Source of the DNA: Branchiostoma floridae
Lineage: Eukaryota; Chordata; Leptocardii; Amphioxiformes; Branchiostomatidae
DNA length: 64,000 nucleotides
Assembly (NCBI RefSeq): GCF_000003815.2
Contig: NC_049993.1
Span: 7,295,089-7,359,088 of the forward strand
Direction of reading: 5' to 3'
The notes under the pieces were generated by a model, which was not told the DNA's origin, made no database searches, and was given only the letters and a program-made list of their open reading frames with translations. Positions 1 through 11,798 of this stretch are shown one piece after another (within the stretch, counting starts at the first letter, position 1; every line of letters starts with the position of its first letter). The position numbers were made by a program, and so were the translations under genes.

Positions 1-441
1 TTTTTGTCACCCAATATTCCATATGACTCGAGTAAGTTACAACTATCCATTGTTCTAGAGCGGGTACTTCTGTATATTCGTGGGACTTTACAGAAACAAA
101 CAAAAAAATACATAGAAGTGTTTTTAGTCCATGAAAGATGCAATTGTATTGATAGGGTGTGTCTCTCCAGGCAAGCAGGTTAGATTACACAAGTACAGTA
201 ATAAGACTCCAAGTCTTTTCAAATTTGGCGCGCGAAAAACCAGACTCATCAGCTGTTCTATTCATATGCAAATGAGCGTCCCCCGTTGCCAGGGCCGACC
301 AGTCCATGTGTTCGGTTGTCTCAGCTGAGCGCTTGCTTCCGCTGTCTGTGCCAGGCTTTACAATCTACATTACCCACCTACTTGGCGATGTAGCGTGTGA
401 AATTGTAATCGGATTATCAAACCAAGAAAGTCAACTGTAAA
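1..441 (+). promoter_or_regulatory. 5' flank of the CIMAP2-like gene
   Basis: This stretch precedes the CIMAP2 start codon and shows no convincing coding exon. An octamer-type motif ATGCAAAT lies at 266-273, inside a small palindromic context, about 170 bases before the ATG. No TATA box is obvious. Treating it as the promoter is inference from position; the transcription start cannot be seen. Confidence 0.35.
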
Positions 442-3400
442 ATGGCCAAGAAGAATTTCACGGGGGCACCGTTTGGCGTCCAAACCGCCAGGTAAGTTTT
501 GTGTTGGTGTAACCAAATCTTATCCGCTTCATTTGGCCCACTTTCAATCACGGTCGAATATGTCGCGCACTGCTACTTTCTCTGATTGTATCTCGACCTC
601 TGTTGCCAAACATGGGGAATATTCGCAGTAGCATTTGTCTCTGGAAACTTTTTTGTAATACTTCTTATTTCAGGGATTGTCGTTGTCGTCTAGTGTTCCG
701 CTGTTTTGTTTTTAGAACGCCCCTTTTCACTAGGGTCACAATTTACTAGTAACTGTGAATGTGTTTTCCTCTTTCAAATTGATTATAGCTTTTGACAAAC
801 ATAAGCTTATTTTACTGTTTATTCTTACTTCCTCTAAATCCTTCACACGAAAAGCTAGGATTTATCAATTCCATGGTCTGATGTTTACAAAAGACTTATG
901 CCGTGTTGTTCCTATCTAGACAGTTAATTATTTACGCCAAAACAATACACGTCTCTCTTTCCCAGTTGAAGTAACAAAGAAGTCCGTCGATACAAAATTT
1001 CCTGTGTTGCCAGGGAACTTCTTGTGCCGTGTCGCTATGTTTAAAACGCATTCAGATTTCAGAGTCTTTCGAGGTCGCAAGTTGAATGTATAAACCATGC
1101 AACAATACAACATATACTTGATACTGTGACCATAACACCAGTGGCACCTTCAAACACAGTAAAACTTGGACCCGTGACTTTCACTGCATATCTTTGCATA
1201 CTTGCAGAAAATGACATACGAAGAACAGGCATAATAACTCGTGTATACTTGTAACTAGTGTCAGGTTGTAAGAAATAGTTGTGCCACAATGCAAGCTAAT
1301 CATGTGAACCACATTCAAGGCACGCAAAGCAAAGCAAAGGGAAGTGATTCTTAAATGAAGATTTGTGCAAACTGTCAAGCAAGTAGCTATACCATTTGGA
1401 ATTGATTTAGCAAGACAATACAAAAGCACAGTCCACCTTAACAAGTGCTGGTTCATTGATAGGATAGGATATTAGTATAGTTTATAAATATTACCGGTAG
1501 TTTATTGAGTTCTAAGTCTAAATAAGGCTACACAAAATGTGGATGGGTAGTGACTTAGTAGCAACCAGAACCTATAGCTAGAAACCAACCTGCAAATTTG
1601 AAAACTAATACTTTGTGAAATATCTGTTTTGCCAAAACATGACAAAATGAATAAAAAAGGTAAGATAGTTTAGTGTCCTTGAAAAGTACAGAGGGGGTCG
1701 CGCTGTGTGTTTGTTAGGTAGGCAAGCCCATTCATCCCTTTATAAGGCAGGTATTGTGTTCTGGAACATAATCATATTACATGAGGAATAGCATTACAAA
1801 AACTCACTTCAACCATGGCATTACCATGGCATAAAAGAATCTGTGGATACTAAATAGCCATGTGACCCTCAACTATAGAAATAAAGAGACCAGCCTGTGA
1901 GAATGTGTAAATTTATGAGACAAAACAAGCTTTGAACGGGCAATCCCAAGTAACATTGGTATGTACTACCTATCTTGCTAAAAGTGACTTATTTCTTATC
2001 CTTCAGAAGAAACATCACTTCTTTTAATCATGTTTCCCTGCAAAATAAGCCAGGACCAATTGCCTGAGTCCATGACATTAAGATTGAATAACCTATTAGA
2101 CAAACCATATCTTCTCCCATTGATATCAGTGTGAGCAATGGTACCTCACTGACAGCACTGCATTGTTAGGTGAACATGGCCATGAATTATGCAACGTTAC
2201 ATCTCCCGTGGGAATTTCTTGCAAACAGTGATATCATAATATTCTCATGTGTCTTCCTTTTTGCTGCCAGAATATGTCTAGGCATATCTGTACAAGTCAG
2301 ATGGTATAATATCACCAGTATACCAGGGTCTGTGCCTGCCAACTTCTGTGTTAAGCTTGGTTTAGGCATACAAATTTCATTAGTATTACAGTATGATTGA
2401 CATCTTTCTAAACTTCTTTGGATGTACAATACTAGTCCTGGGTATTAAGCGCTGTTACTTAAGCAATCAGTATTGTTTAAAAATATGTTTTGCATCCAAA
2501 GACCTCAAATAGATTTCCATGTAAATAGGGAATTAGTCCTGGTTTTACATTCACAATTTCTTATCGTAAACTCTCACTATTTAGGCCTGCAGGCATAGAG
2601 AAGAAGAAACATCATGAAAAAGACTATACAATCATGTATTTCACTCCTGTACCTGTGGCATAGAGTGAACTGTAATAGCAGAAGTCAGCTTCGCCTACAA
2701 TGCAATTATAGTATGATTCTTTACCGATTCCCCTCCAAACATGTGAGAATGGACTATCCCATACAGGTACCTGACACCTGTTGTACCTGCAGTGCCCAGC
2801 AACCAGCATGGCACTGATTACAGAACCTCAACTCCGCTCAACCAGAAAACAAGCAACCACTCCCTATTAGATTAAAATTCTCCAGACAAAAAGACCAGGT
2901 ATTTGGCTTGATCCAGGGGGTACATCCAATATTGTCTTTAACTGTTACTTATGGTCACCAATCTTCACTGCAGACATAAGCACAAAGGATCAGGTGTTTG
3001 TCTATGAATTTAGGCCAATAGTATAAGGATCAGGTCGAGTACCTGATTTCCTATCTGTTTCAGACACAAACCTGTATAAACAACATCTGGTGTGTTGAGG
3101 TTATGTGGTAGAGAAAGTGGTAAACTTGCTGTAATTGGTGAAGTCAATTTCATTCTGAAAATAAGAAGAATAAACATTGCAGAATACATTTTCAGCCCTG
3201 TAGAATTGCAAAACCTTCCGATTCCCAGTATTTTCTATGATGCATTCACTACCACTGGCATATCTAACTACAATCACATTTTTTAGTCTTTTGTTCAGAA
3301 TTAAAAGGTTACAGTTTTGACAGTACCTTTCTTGATGGCTCACTCGCCCCCTTTCTCTCTCTGTTTGCTAAAACACATGCATTTCTGCAATCCATACAAA

Positions 3401-6400
3401 CATGTATTGTCTATTTTACTAGTAAAAAGGTTGTTTCTATAAGTAAAGCTTTTATGGGAGCAAGTATTTTTTTCACTATTGTGTCAAACAGTAACAAAAG
3501 CATTAAACACAAGAAAGACTGGACACAGTTCACTTAGTAAGTGCCGTTACCAGGACATCAGTGAAACTTTATGGTCAAATGTAACTGTAAATGACAGGTA
3601 TATACACATATACAGGCCCTATAGGGGGTATGTGACACATAGTAACCATCCCACTCTAACAAACACACCATTCAACTACTATTGAACAAGCCATATTAGA
3701 ATTCACAGTAAACACTTGAATGTTTTTTTGCCGGCTACCACTCCAAAAGATCCCATTAGTCATCTACCAACAAGAAACCAAGAAGTACCTGTAATGTTTG
3801 CAATGTATTTCCCAAGAGCTGACAAAATTCAAATCAACCAGATGTAACTAAGGATTATTATATGTATGATTCACTGTACACTGTAGGCTCAAACCATTAG
3901 CTATTTTCCCTAAGGGGTTAGCACATAACTGTATCCTTCTTGATGTATCCACCTCGAGGGTGCACAGCTGTGTCCCTGAGTACCATTTTACACCACTTCA
4001 CATTCTATCCAATCACAGTACACACCACTTCATCTAACTCAGTGGTCTCTCATGGGGACAAATAAGTGTGCCTTGTGAATCAAACAAGGCTATTTTAAGC
4101 TAATTTCTTGTCTTATTAAAAGACTTGAAGAAGTTAGCACTGAGAAAAGGAGATTTATGACACATTGTACTTGCCCTCTTTGAGAAAAGTCTAAAGAGCA
4201 GATGTCAAGAGGGAATAGAAAGGGACCTTGAGATTTGGCATTATACTGTAAATAAATGCAGAAATGTGGATGTTTTATGTTTGCATTTTTTGTGAGGCAG
4301 TATTACCGCGAACTTATAACCACCGCAAACATTTTTCCAGTATGTGATTACACTACAGTGCATGGCACTACAGCAAACTTAAAACCACCGCGAAGACTCT
4401 ACTTTCCCGCTAATCTTAATGCATTTACAGTTACTGTTACAGAAGTTCTCAGGTCATGTGTACTACCATGAACTTTGCAGAAGCAATATTTGTAGTCTAA
4501 CCTGTCAATGGCTTCTTTACTTCTGGAAATCTTATTGTATTAAGCATCACATCTATACTATAGACAAGTTTGACTATTTGTGTTGACAAGGTTGATTGAT
4601 TGCATTCTTATGTAAATATAAGATGCATTCTAGTATTGTTTATCATTGTGTGTGTACATCATCCATTATATATGATGTTATTTTGCTGCAGGTTTGATGT
4701 TGCTGCTGTGCACCCGAAGAGTAAGAAGCCAGGAACCTTCACACAAGTTCCCTACGACAAATACTCCACAACTGAGCTGGTGAGAACACAAAGACTTTGT
4801 TCCCCCCTTTTTTTCTTTGATGCTTTGTATACCAACTTTTCAAAAGCATGAAGCATTTAACATAGAGCCTAGCTAGCATATGTAATATTTCCCTAAGAAG
4901 ATTCTATAAAAAAATTAATGTGGTCTTCCCCAATGCCAGGTTGTTTGGTATCAAACTCTATGTCTAGACATTTAGAGGGCCTGCAAGGGAATATGCATGG
5001 CAAATCAAGCAAAAAGTGAATTTTTCTAATTACTTTAATGCTACACAACATGTAATAGAGTTCAGGAACATCCCATTTATCCCATTTATGAATGGATTGT
5101 GCTTTACATTGAGTTGGCGTCATTGCATTATGAATGGTGTTAAAACAAAAATGCCAAAGAATGTTGCCAGAATTAAGGGAAGCATGTAGGCCAAGCAGCT
5201 GATCATACCTAACAGAAGAAAGCTCTAAAATGCATATCCTCAGCTAACTGTATGTGACCCTGTTGCTTGTACAGAAGAGGAAGCTGGGTCCAGGTGTGTA
5301 CGAGGTCTACCCTATCATCGGTGCCTTCAGCCAGAGACAGGTGGAGGAGCGGGCTGACGGGCCGGGGTGGGAGCGGGCCTACGAGACCCAGCGGATGGCC
5401 GCCCTCCCACACCTACTCAACAGGGACCACTGGGAGAGAAAACAGAGACAAGTAAGTGTCCTTGGGTATAGGCAATTACTCTCAGTAGAAATGGGTATGA
5501 AGGGGTCTGGTAAAAGGCGGTGGAAGGAGAGGCCAGAGATGGGCCACATGTATCGACATCCAGTACTACACATTATGAAAAATTTATATGTAGGATATAT
5601 CTATATCCTGTGTAACACTGTAAGAGAAATCTGTTAGTAGTCTTCAACTTATCCATGTTTACACGTTGGGAAGAACAGGCTGGAATAAAGTTTCATGGTA
5701 CTAGACTAATTATATTTGCTTGCTTATCACTTAGTTAGAACATACCGGTATATGCTACATGTAATTTCAATGTTACACCTTTTAATAAAAGCTTATGTTC
5801 ATTTCCCAGAAAAAAATGCTGGGACCCGGCACCTATGAGGTTCATGCTCTGGACTTTGTCAATGCCCTGGACCAGAAACCTGCCAGTGTGCGAGGCATCA
5901 TTCAGACTAAAGAGCAACGATTCAGGGAGAGAGTGAAGGTAAACCTAACATCATGTTCTTCATGTCCATATACAGAAATGACATTGACATAGATAACAAC
6001 AGCCCAACACGACCACTCAGTCAAAAAAAACATTAAACCCATGCAACATTGAGACAATATGTCTGATCACAAGTCTAGACATAGAGTAAGACATCCTGTA
6101 ATGATAAAAGACAGACAAGGACAAATGTCTGTTCACTTGTTAGACATTGACTGATAGAATTTTGTACCTATTGCTACAAGTTCTGATGACACTCTCTCAA
6201 ACCTGGTATAATGTTGAACCTACATAGAGAAAAACATAGACACACCATGACCATATCATCATTGCCTGTTTGTTGCTGTGAGGTATGATAACTCTAATAA
6301 CTCTCAATTTTCCACCCTGCCCAGTGGGAGGAGACCCCCGGCCCTGGCACGTACGGGAAGGGAGGAATCCCTGCTGCTGCTAAGGAGGAGAAGGCCCAGG

Positions 6401-9400
6401 AGTCTGCCAGCAGGGTGGGGCTGCTGAGCTCCGGGGCTCCCTCATCCAGGACACTGCCTATTGTGGTAGGGCTGCTTCTTTTGTCTGGTTAAATCCCTAC
6501 TGAGAACAAAACTGATTAATAATTGTTGTTTCATAAAAGAAATAGTAATTGAGAGAAGGTTAGTTACATTCCTTGAAAATGACAAGAGTGTAACAATATA
6601 TTTGATTATGTAAATTAATGACAATGTAGCTATGGAAAACTTTTCTATCTGGAACATCTTTGAAGTCAATATCTTCCAGCATCCGTAAGTTCTATAGCTA
6701 GAGACTGCCAGCATGCTGTATACTATAGAAAAAGAAGTTAAGCTTGACATCCTTGAAGATATAAACAGATTAAAATTGACCACAATGTAATAGAATAATA
6801 CATTGTACCACTAATACTGTATCGGAAATAGAATCATCTTTTCGTCATACTGTACTTGTTAATCTAATTATACTTGATGCCAATTGTTTCGTTTAGGGTA
6901 CAGACTTGGCACCCGGGAGGTACGAGAGGAAGAGTTTTACGGAGGAGCTGTCGGACAGGATCGTGAGCAAACGGGGACCGTACGACCTCTTCACGGGAGA
7001 GCGCAACAAACCCATCACCGTGGGACACTTCGCAGTGCCTGTGAGTCAAGTCATCATTAGAGCTTGGTATTTATGTATCAGAGGATATTTTAGTCCACTG
7101 TGTGGTTGGTAACTTATTGTATTTATTTATTGGTTTGGCTGTTTGGCACACACAGCCAGGGCTGCCCAACTATAATCTCCAAACAGATCCACGGTGCGAA
7201 ATGTATAGTATCAAGATCCACGGTGCGTAATGTATAGTATCAAACTTCCCGTAGGTGTCCGTTTGACTCCCTTGGCCGGCTACACTCCTTGGCCAGCTTT
7301 GATACTATCTTATGGCACCGTAGGATCTGCTTGGAGATTAGCCCAACTAGCCTGTGGACAAGATGGACTACCGTAACCATCATACCAATCTGTACACCAG
7401 ATTTGTAATTATCGCATTGAAGCCACTGTATGCATATTATCTGTTGTCAGTACCTCTCCTAACATGTGACCTCTACAGTAACATCAAACTTGAAAATTAA
7501 TTTCCAAAATGAATTTGTAAATTAATTTTCAGTTTGCCTTATTACTGTCTACTCAGATTTTATCACAGCATCAATGCAGTTTGTCATCATACCATCATGA
7601 CAGTGTTAGTAACTGTAACACTAACAGTAACTGCTCCATGCAACTGCATACATCAAAGCAACAACTAAATTTTCAGCATCATGTTCTAGTACTACATAAA
7701 AGTTGATAGTAGATCAGTTGTGATAGTAGTTCAGTTACTGAATTTCTAATGTCTTCATTACCAGTTAGTGTATTTCTAATGTCCTTAAACATTTACTATT
7801 GTACAGTACCGGTAGGACACATACTACTGCAGTCCTGGTTTGTTCTAGGCAAACGATTATGACAAAATAGGTGACATAATGTGTATTATATGTGTTAAAA
7901 AACACCAGAAAACCACCAACCTGGGCCCTGGCGAGTACGAGCTGAAGAGTTTCCTTGTGAAGTGGGCGGACGAACACAACACGCACAAGGGCAAGTTCAG
8001 CAAGCTCGCCCAGCATCCCAAGATTCCCGGCGACAGGATATACTGCCACACGCTGTCGCAGTGCCCCAGACCTGAGGTAAACAAACAAACAAACAAACAA
8101 ATGATACACCACACTCTAGAGCTGAATCAAGACAGTTACTGTATTTTTTTCTTTGCATTGCAACCTTACACACCACAATTGATATAGATATGCCATTGTA
8201 AAAGAATAATAATGCTGTACAAAGTTTGATATAGACAATATCTTAATAAGCATAGTTGATTTTAGATAGCAGTATAGTATGTAGAGAAAAGATGTAATGT
8301 TGTAGTGTAGTAAGGTTGTCAATCTGATTGTATTTTTCAGTGCAATTCAGTGCATGTGTTTGCGTGCACTGCAAAACTGTAAAAATAATAAACCATCAAA
8401 TCAGGCAGGCAAACCATTCCAACAGAAAATGTGATTTTCCATCCCAACATCTGCTTAGAGATTACTAGTAGTATGTTCACCCAATGCAAATGTGGAACAC
8501 AGCCATCACTATATTTTCTTCTCAAATACCATCAAGATGCACCATATGATTGTGCTGTTTTTTTCCTTCAGTTCTATATGCTTGCTAAATTGCAACTTGC
8601 CAATGAGTAACTTTTGTACCAAATAGACCATTACCTTAATGACAAACATTCATCACCATGTTTTCTTCCTTGTGATTACAGGGGACCCCAGGCCCAGGCA
8701 CACACTCACCCAAAGAGATCCCCACAGCCTCTGCACACCACCTGCCACCCTTCAAGTCTTCTGCTGAGCGCTTCGACAAACGAGCAAATAAGTTCTTCCT
8801 GGGAAGTACAGTAAGTATGACTATATTGTTACTGATGAAAAAGGTCTTATTTGTGCTCAGTTTTCTTTTATGGTATCTTTTTCATTGCTTTGAGTAGAAA
8901 ACGTCTGGGACTTTGTTAGTAACTGTTGAATGAATTCTAGTGACAGTAACAGTCATTGTTCCAGAATTGCCTTTTTTTACTTCACAATACTCTTACAGTT
9001 CATCATTGGTCAATACAGTCGTGAATTATGAAAGGAATCTTAATTGGTAGTTTCTACAAAGATTTATCACCTATCAATTTCCCTTCCCAGAATCCTGTAG
9101 GCCCAGGGCGGTACGAGGTACGACGGTGGGAGCGCGCTCAACACGTCAACGCCAACAGTAGTGTCTTCAACTCCAAGACATCACGGCAACAGAGCCTGGA
9201 CAGGAAGAAATTCATGAAGTGAGTCGCTTTTAACATTTTCAAGCACAGTAAAAAAGATGTAATGATAGACATTAAATTTGCAACAAATTACAATGTAGAT
9301 GCAGGTCAAGTAGAAGTTATACATTTTTATAGAAAAGCATTTGCAACTTATTGTGCCTTTCACACTGTTGTTTTATTGTTGACAAATGTAAATATATGAA

Positions 9401-9686
9401 ACAATATTTCATTGAAATGCAGGACATATACATGTATTTATGTTTCTATGAAGGAAAGCTGTAACTGTAATTCAGTGTTATCATTTCCAAATATCATTTT
9501 TACTCCAATTTAGTTTTTCATAAGACACAAGTCCATTTGCATTTCTGACCATCAACATTTTTTTACAGTGAGAGAATCCGAATGAAGGATGTACGTGTAC
9601 CAGACAGAGTCTTCATCGTAGAACCACAAACACCTGATACGTACCTGATGAACATGAACCAACCACAGGCCATCGCTGTAGCTTAG
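442..9686 (+). CDS. CIMAP2: CIMAP2/LEXM-like ciliary microtubule-associated protein with seven STPG repeats
   Basis: Ten exons join in frame: 442-491, 4692-4779, 5275-5451, 5810-5938, 6325-6465, 6897-7040, 7909-8076, 8682-8810, 9091-9218, 9569-9686. The product is 423 residues, close to the roughly 410 expected of vertebrate LEXM. The N-terminus (MAKKNFTGAPFG, then RFDVAAVHP and GTFTQVPYDK) has the family signature. Seven GPGxY-type repeats follow, one per exon: LGPGVY, LGPGTY, PGPGTY, LAPGRY, LGPGEY, PGPGTH and VGPGRY. STPG proteins bind the lumen or surface of axonemal microtubules in cilia and sperm tails; LEXM was also named for lymphocyte expansion in mouse. The start is the first ATG, directly before the conserved N-terminus. 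A poly(A) signal follows 17 bases after the stop. The last exon was partly copied to 16527 by the tandem duplication. Every intron is GT-AG. I am sure of the family; exact ends rest on splice reading. Confidence 0.93.
492..4691 (+). other. Long first intron of CIMAP2 (4.2 kb)
   Basis: The sequence between coding exons 1 and 2 holds only short AT-rich open frames with no recognisable protein similarity. Apart from a candidate X-box near its 5' end I see no gene, RNA or clear transposon. Its length, against 0.3-0.9 kb for the other CIMAP2 introns, leaves room for regulatory elements. Confidence 0.6.
1006..1018 (+). promoter_or_regulatory. Candidate RFX X-box in CIMAP2 intron 1
   Basis: The 13-mer GTTGCCAGGGAAC matches the degenerate X-box consensus RYYNYYN(1-3)RRNRAC at every position. 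RFX factors bind such motifs near the start of ciliary genes, and this one lies about 560 bases after the start codon of a ciliary gene. The match is seen; the function is inferred, and a consensus this loose also occurs by chance. Confidence 0.35.
7171..7341. mobile_element. MITE-like inverted-repeat element in CIMAP2 intron 6
   Basis: The left end (TAATCTCCAAACAGATCCAC) is nearly the inverted complement of the right end near 7322-7341 (GGATCTGCTTGGAGATTA). The left arm contains a local direct duplication of about 29 bases that repeats the CACGGTGC and TAGTATCAA motifs. No coding capacity is seen. It fits a short non-autonomous DNA transposon. Confidence 0.65.
8079..8101. repeat. (AAAC)n microsatellite directly after a splice donor
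   Basis: Five to six units of AAAC start within the donor region of CIMAP2 intron 7, two bases after the GT. The donor reads GTAAAC, so the repeat forms part of the intron's first bases. Confidence 0.85.
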
Positions 9687-9702
9687 TTGTAACAACAATA
9701 CA

Positions 9703-9708
9703 AATAAA
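9703..9708 (+). terminator. CIMAP2 polyadenylation signal
   Basis: A canonical AATAAA lies 17 bases after the CIMAP2 stop codon. Another AATAAA near 10097 and one near 10386 could give longer 3' ends. Confidence 0.6.
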
Positions 9709-9978
9709 ATTGTTACAACAATTTTGTAAGGAATTGTTGAATAATGTTGATAGTACACGTAGTCTGTAATATTGTCTCCATCCATTTCACACCTGCAATG
9801 TGAATATCTGAGTCATCGTGTTAAACTACACAAGGATGTATCTGAATGAAAAGAGGTTATTTTTACATTGTTGAAATATATCTGTACAAACGATGAAACA
9901 GAGTAGAATGCTGCTACGGGTTTCAAAGTTATTGCTGCTAATGACTGACAGTGAAAAAAGTGAACATAATGAGGCGTA

Positions 9979-10076
9979 TGAAATATTTTGGTACAACTTT
10001 TATATCCAGTCTGAAAATACAGGTGAATGAAATATTTTGGTACAACTTTTATATCCAGTCTGAAAATACAGGTGAA
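9979..10076. repeat. 49 bp direct repeat, two copies
   Basis: Two adjacent, essentially identical 49 bp units begin TGAAATATTTTGG at 9979 and 10028 in the 3' flank of CIMAP2. The paralogous region near 19730 holds only one degenerate copy, so the doubling probably followed the segmental duplication. Confidence 0.85.
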
Positions 10077-10487
10077 CAATTGTCTTCTGTTAAGAAATAA
10101 AAGAATTATGTTTCTTTAATATAACCGAAAAATTTGACATCAAAGCCACTACTAGGTGAATTCTGGGAAAGTGGTATTTGAAATACCAGAGGAATGTTTG
10201 GAGTGTAAAGCCATTGTTTTATGTTGTTGTGTGCTTTTGCTGCTACATACAGTAGAGACTAGAGATATCATCATATACCATCTGTAAATATATAAGACCT
10301 AGTCCAATAGTATTGTTCATTGCTTCTCAATTTCTTTGTGGCAATGAACTGTTAAATACTGTCCCTTTTCAATGTTTTGCGGGAAAATAAAGACTTCTTG
10401 TAATAATCACAAACCCTCATGTGTACAGTGTGCTTAATGGGCTTGAAAGATTCTTTCCTAAAATTCCAATCTCTGTGAAGACGTAAT

Positions 10488-10571
10488 GCTAGTTCACCTT
10501 TATCAGTCCAAGGGCCAACCAATATCCATTGTTTTTGAACACAGGGTATTGGTTGATAAAGATGAATTAGC
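10488..10571. mobile_element. Short MITE, GCTAGTTCACCTTTATC family
   Basis: An 84 bp stretch with imperfect inverted ends (GCTAGTTCACCTTTATCA against its complement on the right) and an internal palindrome around the CCAATATCC and GGTATTGG arms. The same end sequence appears in the larger element at 62875-63099. Where the paralogous copy continues near 20345, this insert is missing. Confidence 0.6.
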
Positions 10572-10820
10572 TTTATCAGTCATTGGCTTGTGACAGCTGC
10601 AGGCACATGTAGTAATAAACATCATAGCACAAGGATCCCAAGTTTTGACACATCATATTGTAATTATCCCAGAACAGAAGGGAAGGGAGGAACAGGTATG
10701 GTCAACTTTTTTGCCTTAGACAGCAATTTTTAAGTTTTAATCAAATTGACACATAAATATGCAAAAAAAAATTTCATTTGCAATTATTCTAGATGCAAAT
10801 GTACACTATAAAACATCATA

Positions 10821-11331
10821 GAGGACATCATTCAGATACATGTAGATTGCAAAAGACTGCAAGTTGGTAACAGTAAAAGACTGCAAGTACCAAGAGGACA
10901 TCATTCAGATACATGTAGATTGCAAAAGACTGAAAGTTGGTAACAGTAAAAGACTGCAAGTACCAAGAGGACATCATTCAGATACATGTAGATTGCAAAA
11001 GACTGAAAGTTGGTAACAGCAAAAGACTGCAAGTACCAAGAGGACATCATTCAGATACATGTAGATTGCAAAAGACTGAAAGTTGGTAACAGCAAAAGAC
11101 TGCAAGTACCAAGAGGACATCATTCAGATACATGTAGATTGCAAAAGACTGAAAGTTGGTAACAGTAAAAGACTGCAAGTACCAAGAGGACATCATTCAG
11201 ATACATGTAGATTGCAAAAGACTGAAAGTTGGTAACAGCAAAAGACTGCAAGTACCAAGAGGACATCATTCAGATACATGTAGATTGCAAAAGACTGAAA
11301 GTTGGTAACAGCAAAAGACTGCAAGTACCAA
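10821..11331. repeat. 73 bp minisatellite, seven copies
   Basis: The motif starting GAGGACATCATTCAG recurs at 10821, 10894, 10967, 11040, 11113, 11186 and 11259, exactly every 73 bases; a broken eighth start lies at 11332. Units differ at only a few positions, for example GTAAAAG versus GCAAAAG. Each unit holds two related halves (GCAAAAGACTG and GTAAAAGACTG), so it may have grown from a shorter repeat. It lies about 470 bases downstream of the ZNF copy 1 stop codon and is absent from the paralogous flank of ZNF copy 2. The rest of the 9687-11798 spacer shows nothing else recognisable beyond the listed repeats. Confidence 0.95.
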
Positions 11332-11798
11332 GAGACATCAGTCAAAATCTCTTCATACCTACATTCACTATTTCACTTTGTAAACATTTTGTCATCCCAA
11401 TTTGATAAACAAATGTATTGAACAAATAATGGTTTCATCTATTAAACAGGCCAAGTACATGTCATATGCCCTCTAATAGTCTAAAGAAAAGTTTTCAAAA
11501 TTAAAAATCAAAATCTCAGACACTCAATCATACAAAAAGGGAGTGGAGCAAACATTTCCTCAAAACACTTGTAATAAGGGACTGCTGTTGCTAGTACATT
11601 TAGTAGTATTAGCTTTAGTTTGACATGAGTGTGTTTCTGAAGTATAATCCTAGTCCAAACCAGTGTGAAGGAGAAGTATAGATAGGATTAAATCTAGGAT
11701 ATAATATACCACAGTAATGGTATATCAGATCAGTCTATTTATATTATCTTTGCTGTCCCATAATAGACAATGGGCTCCGTTCGTATTGTACATGTACA

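Noticed and set aside
275-300. Second possible X-box (GTTGCCAGGGCCGAC) before CIMAP2
   Set aside because: The second half does not satisfy RRNRAC at any allowed spacing.
10821-11331. CRISPR-like regular repeat
   Set aside because: The units are contiguous 73 bp tandem copies without unique spacers, in animal DNA.
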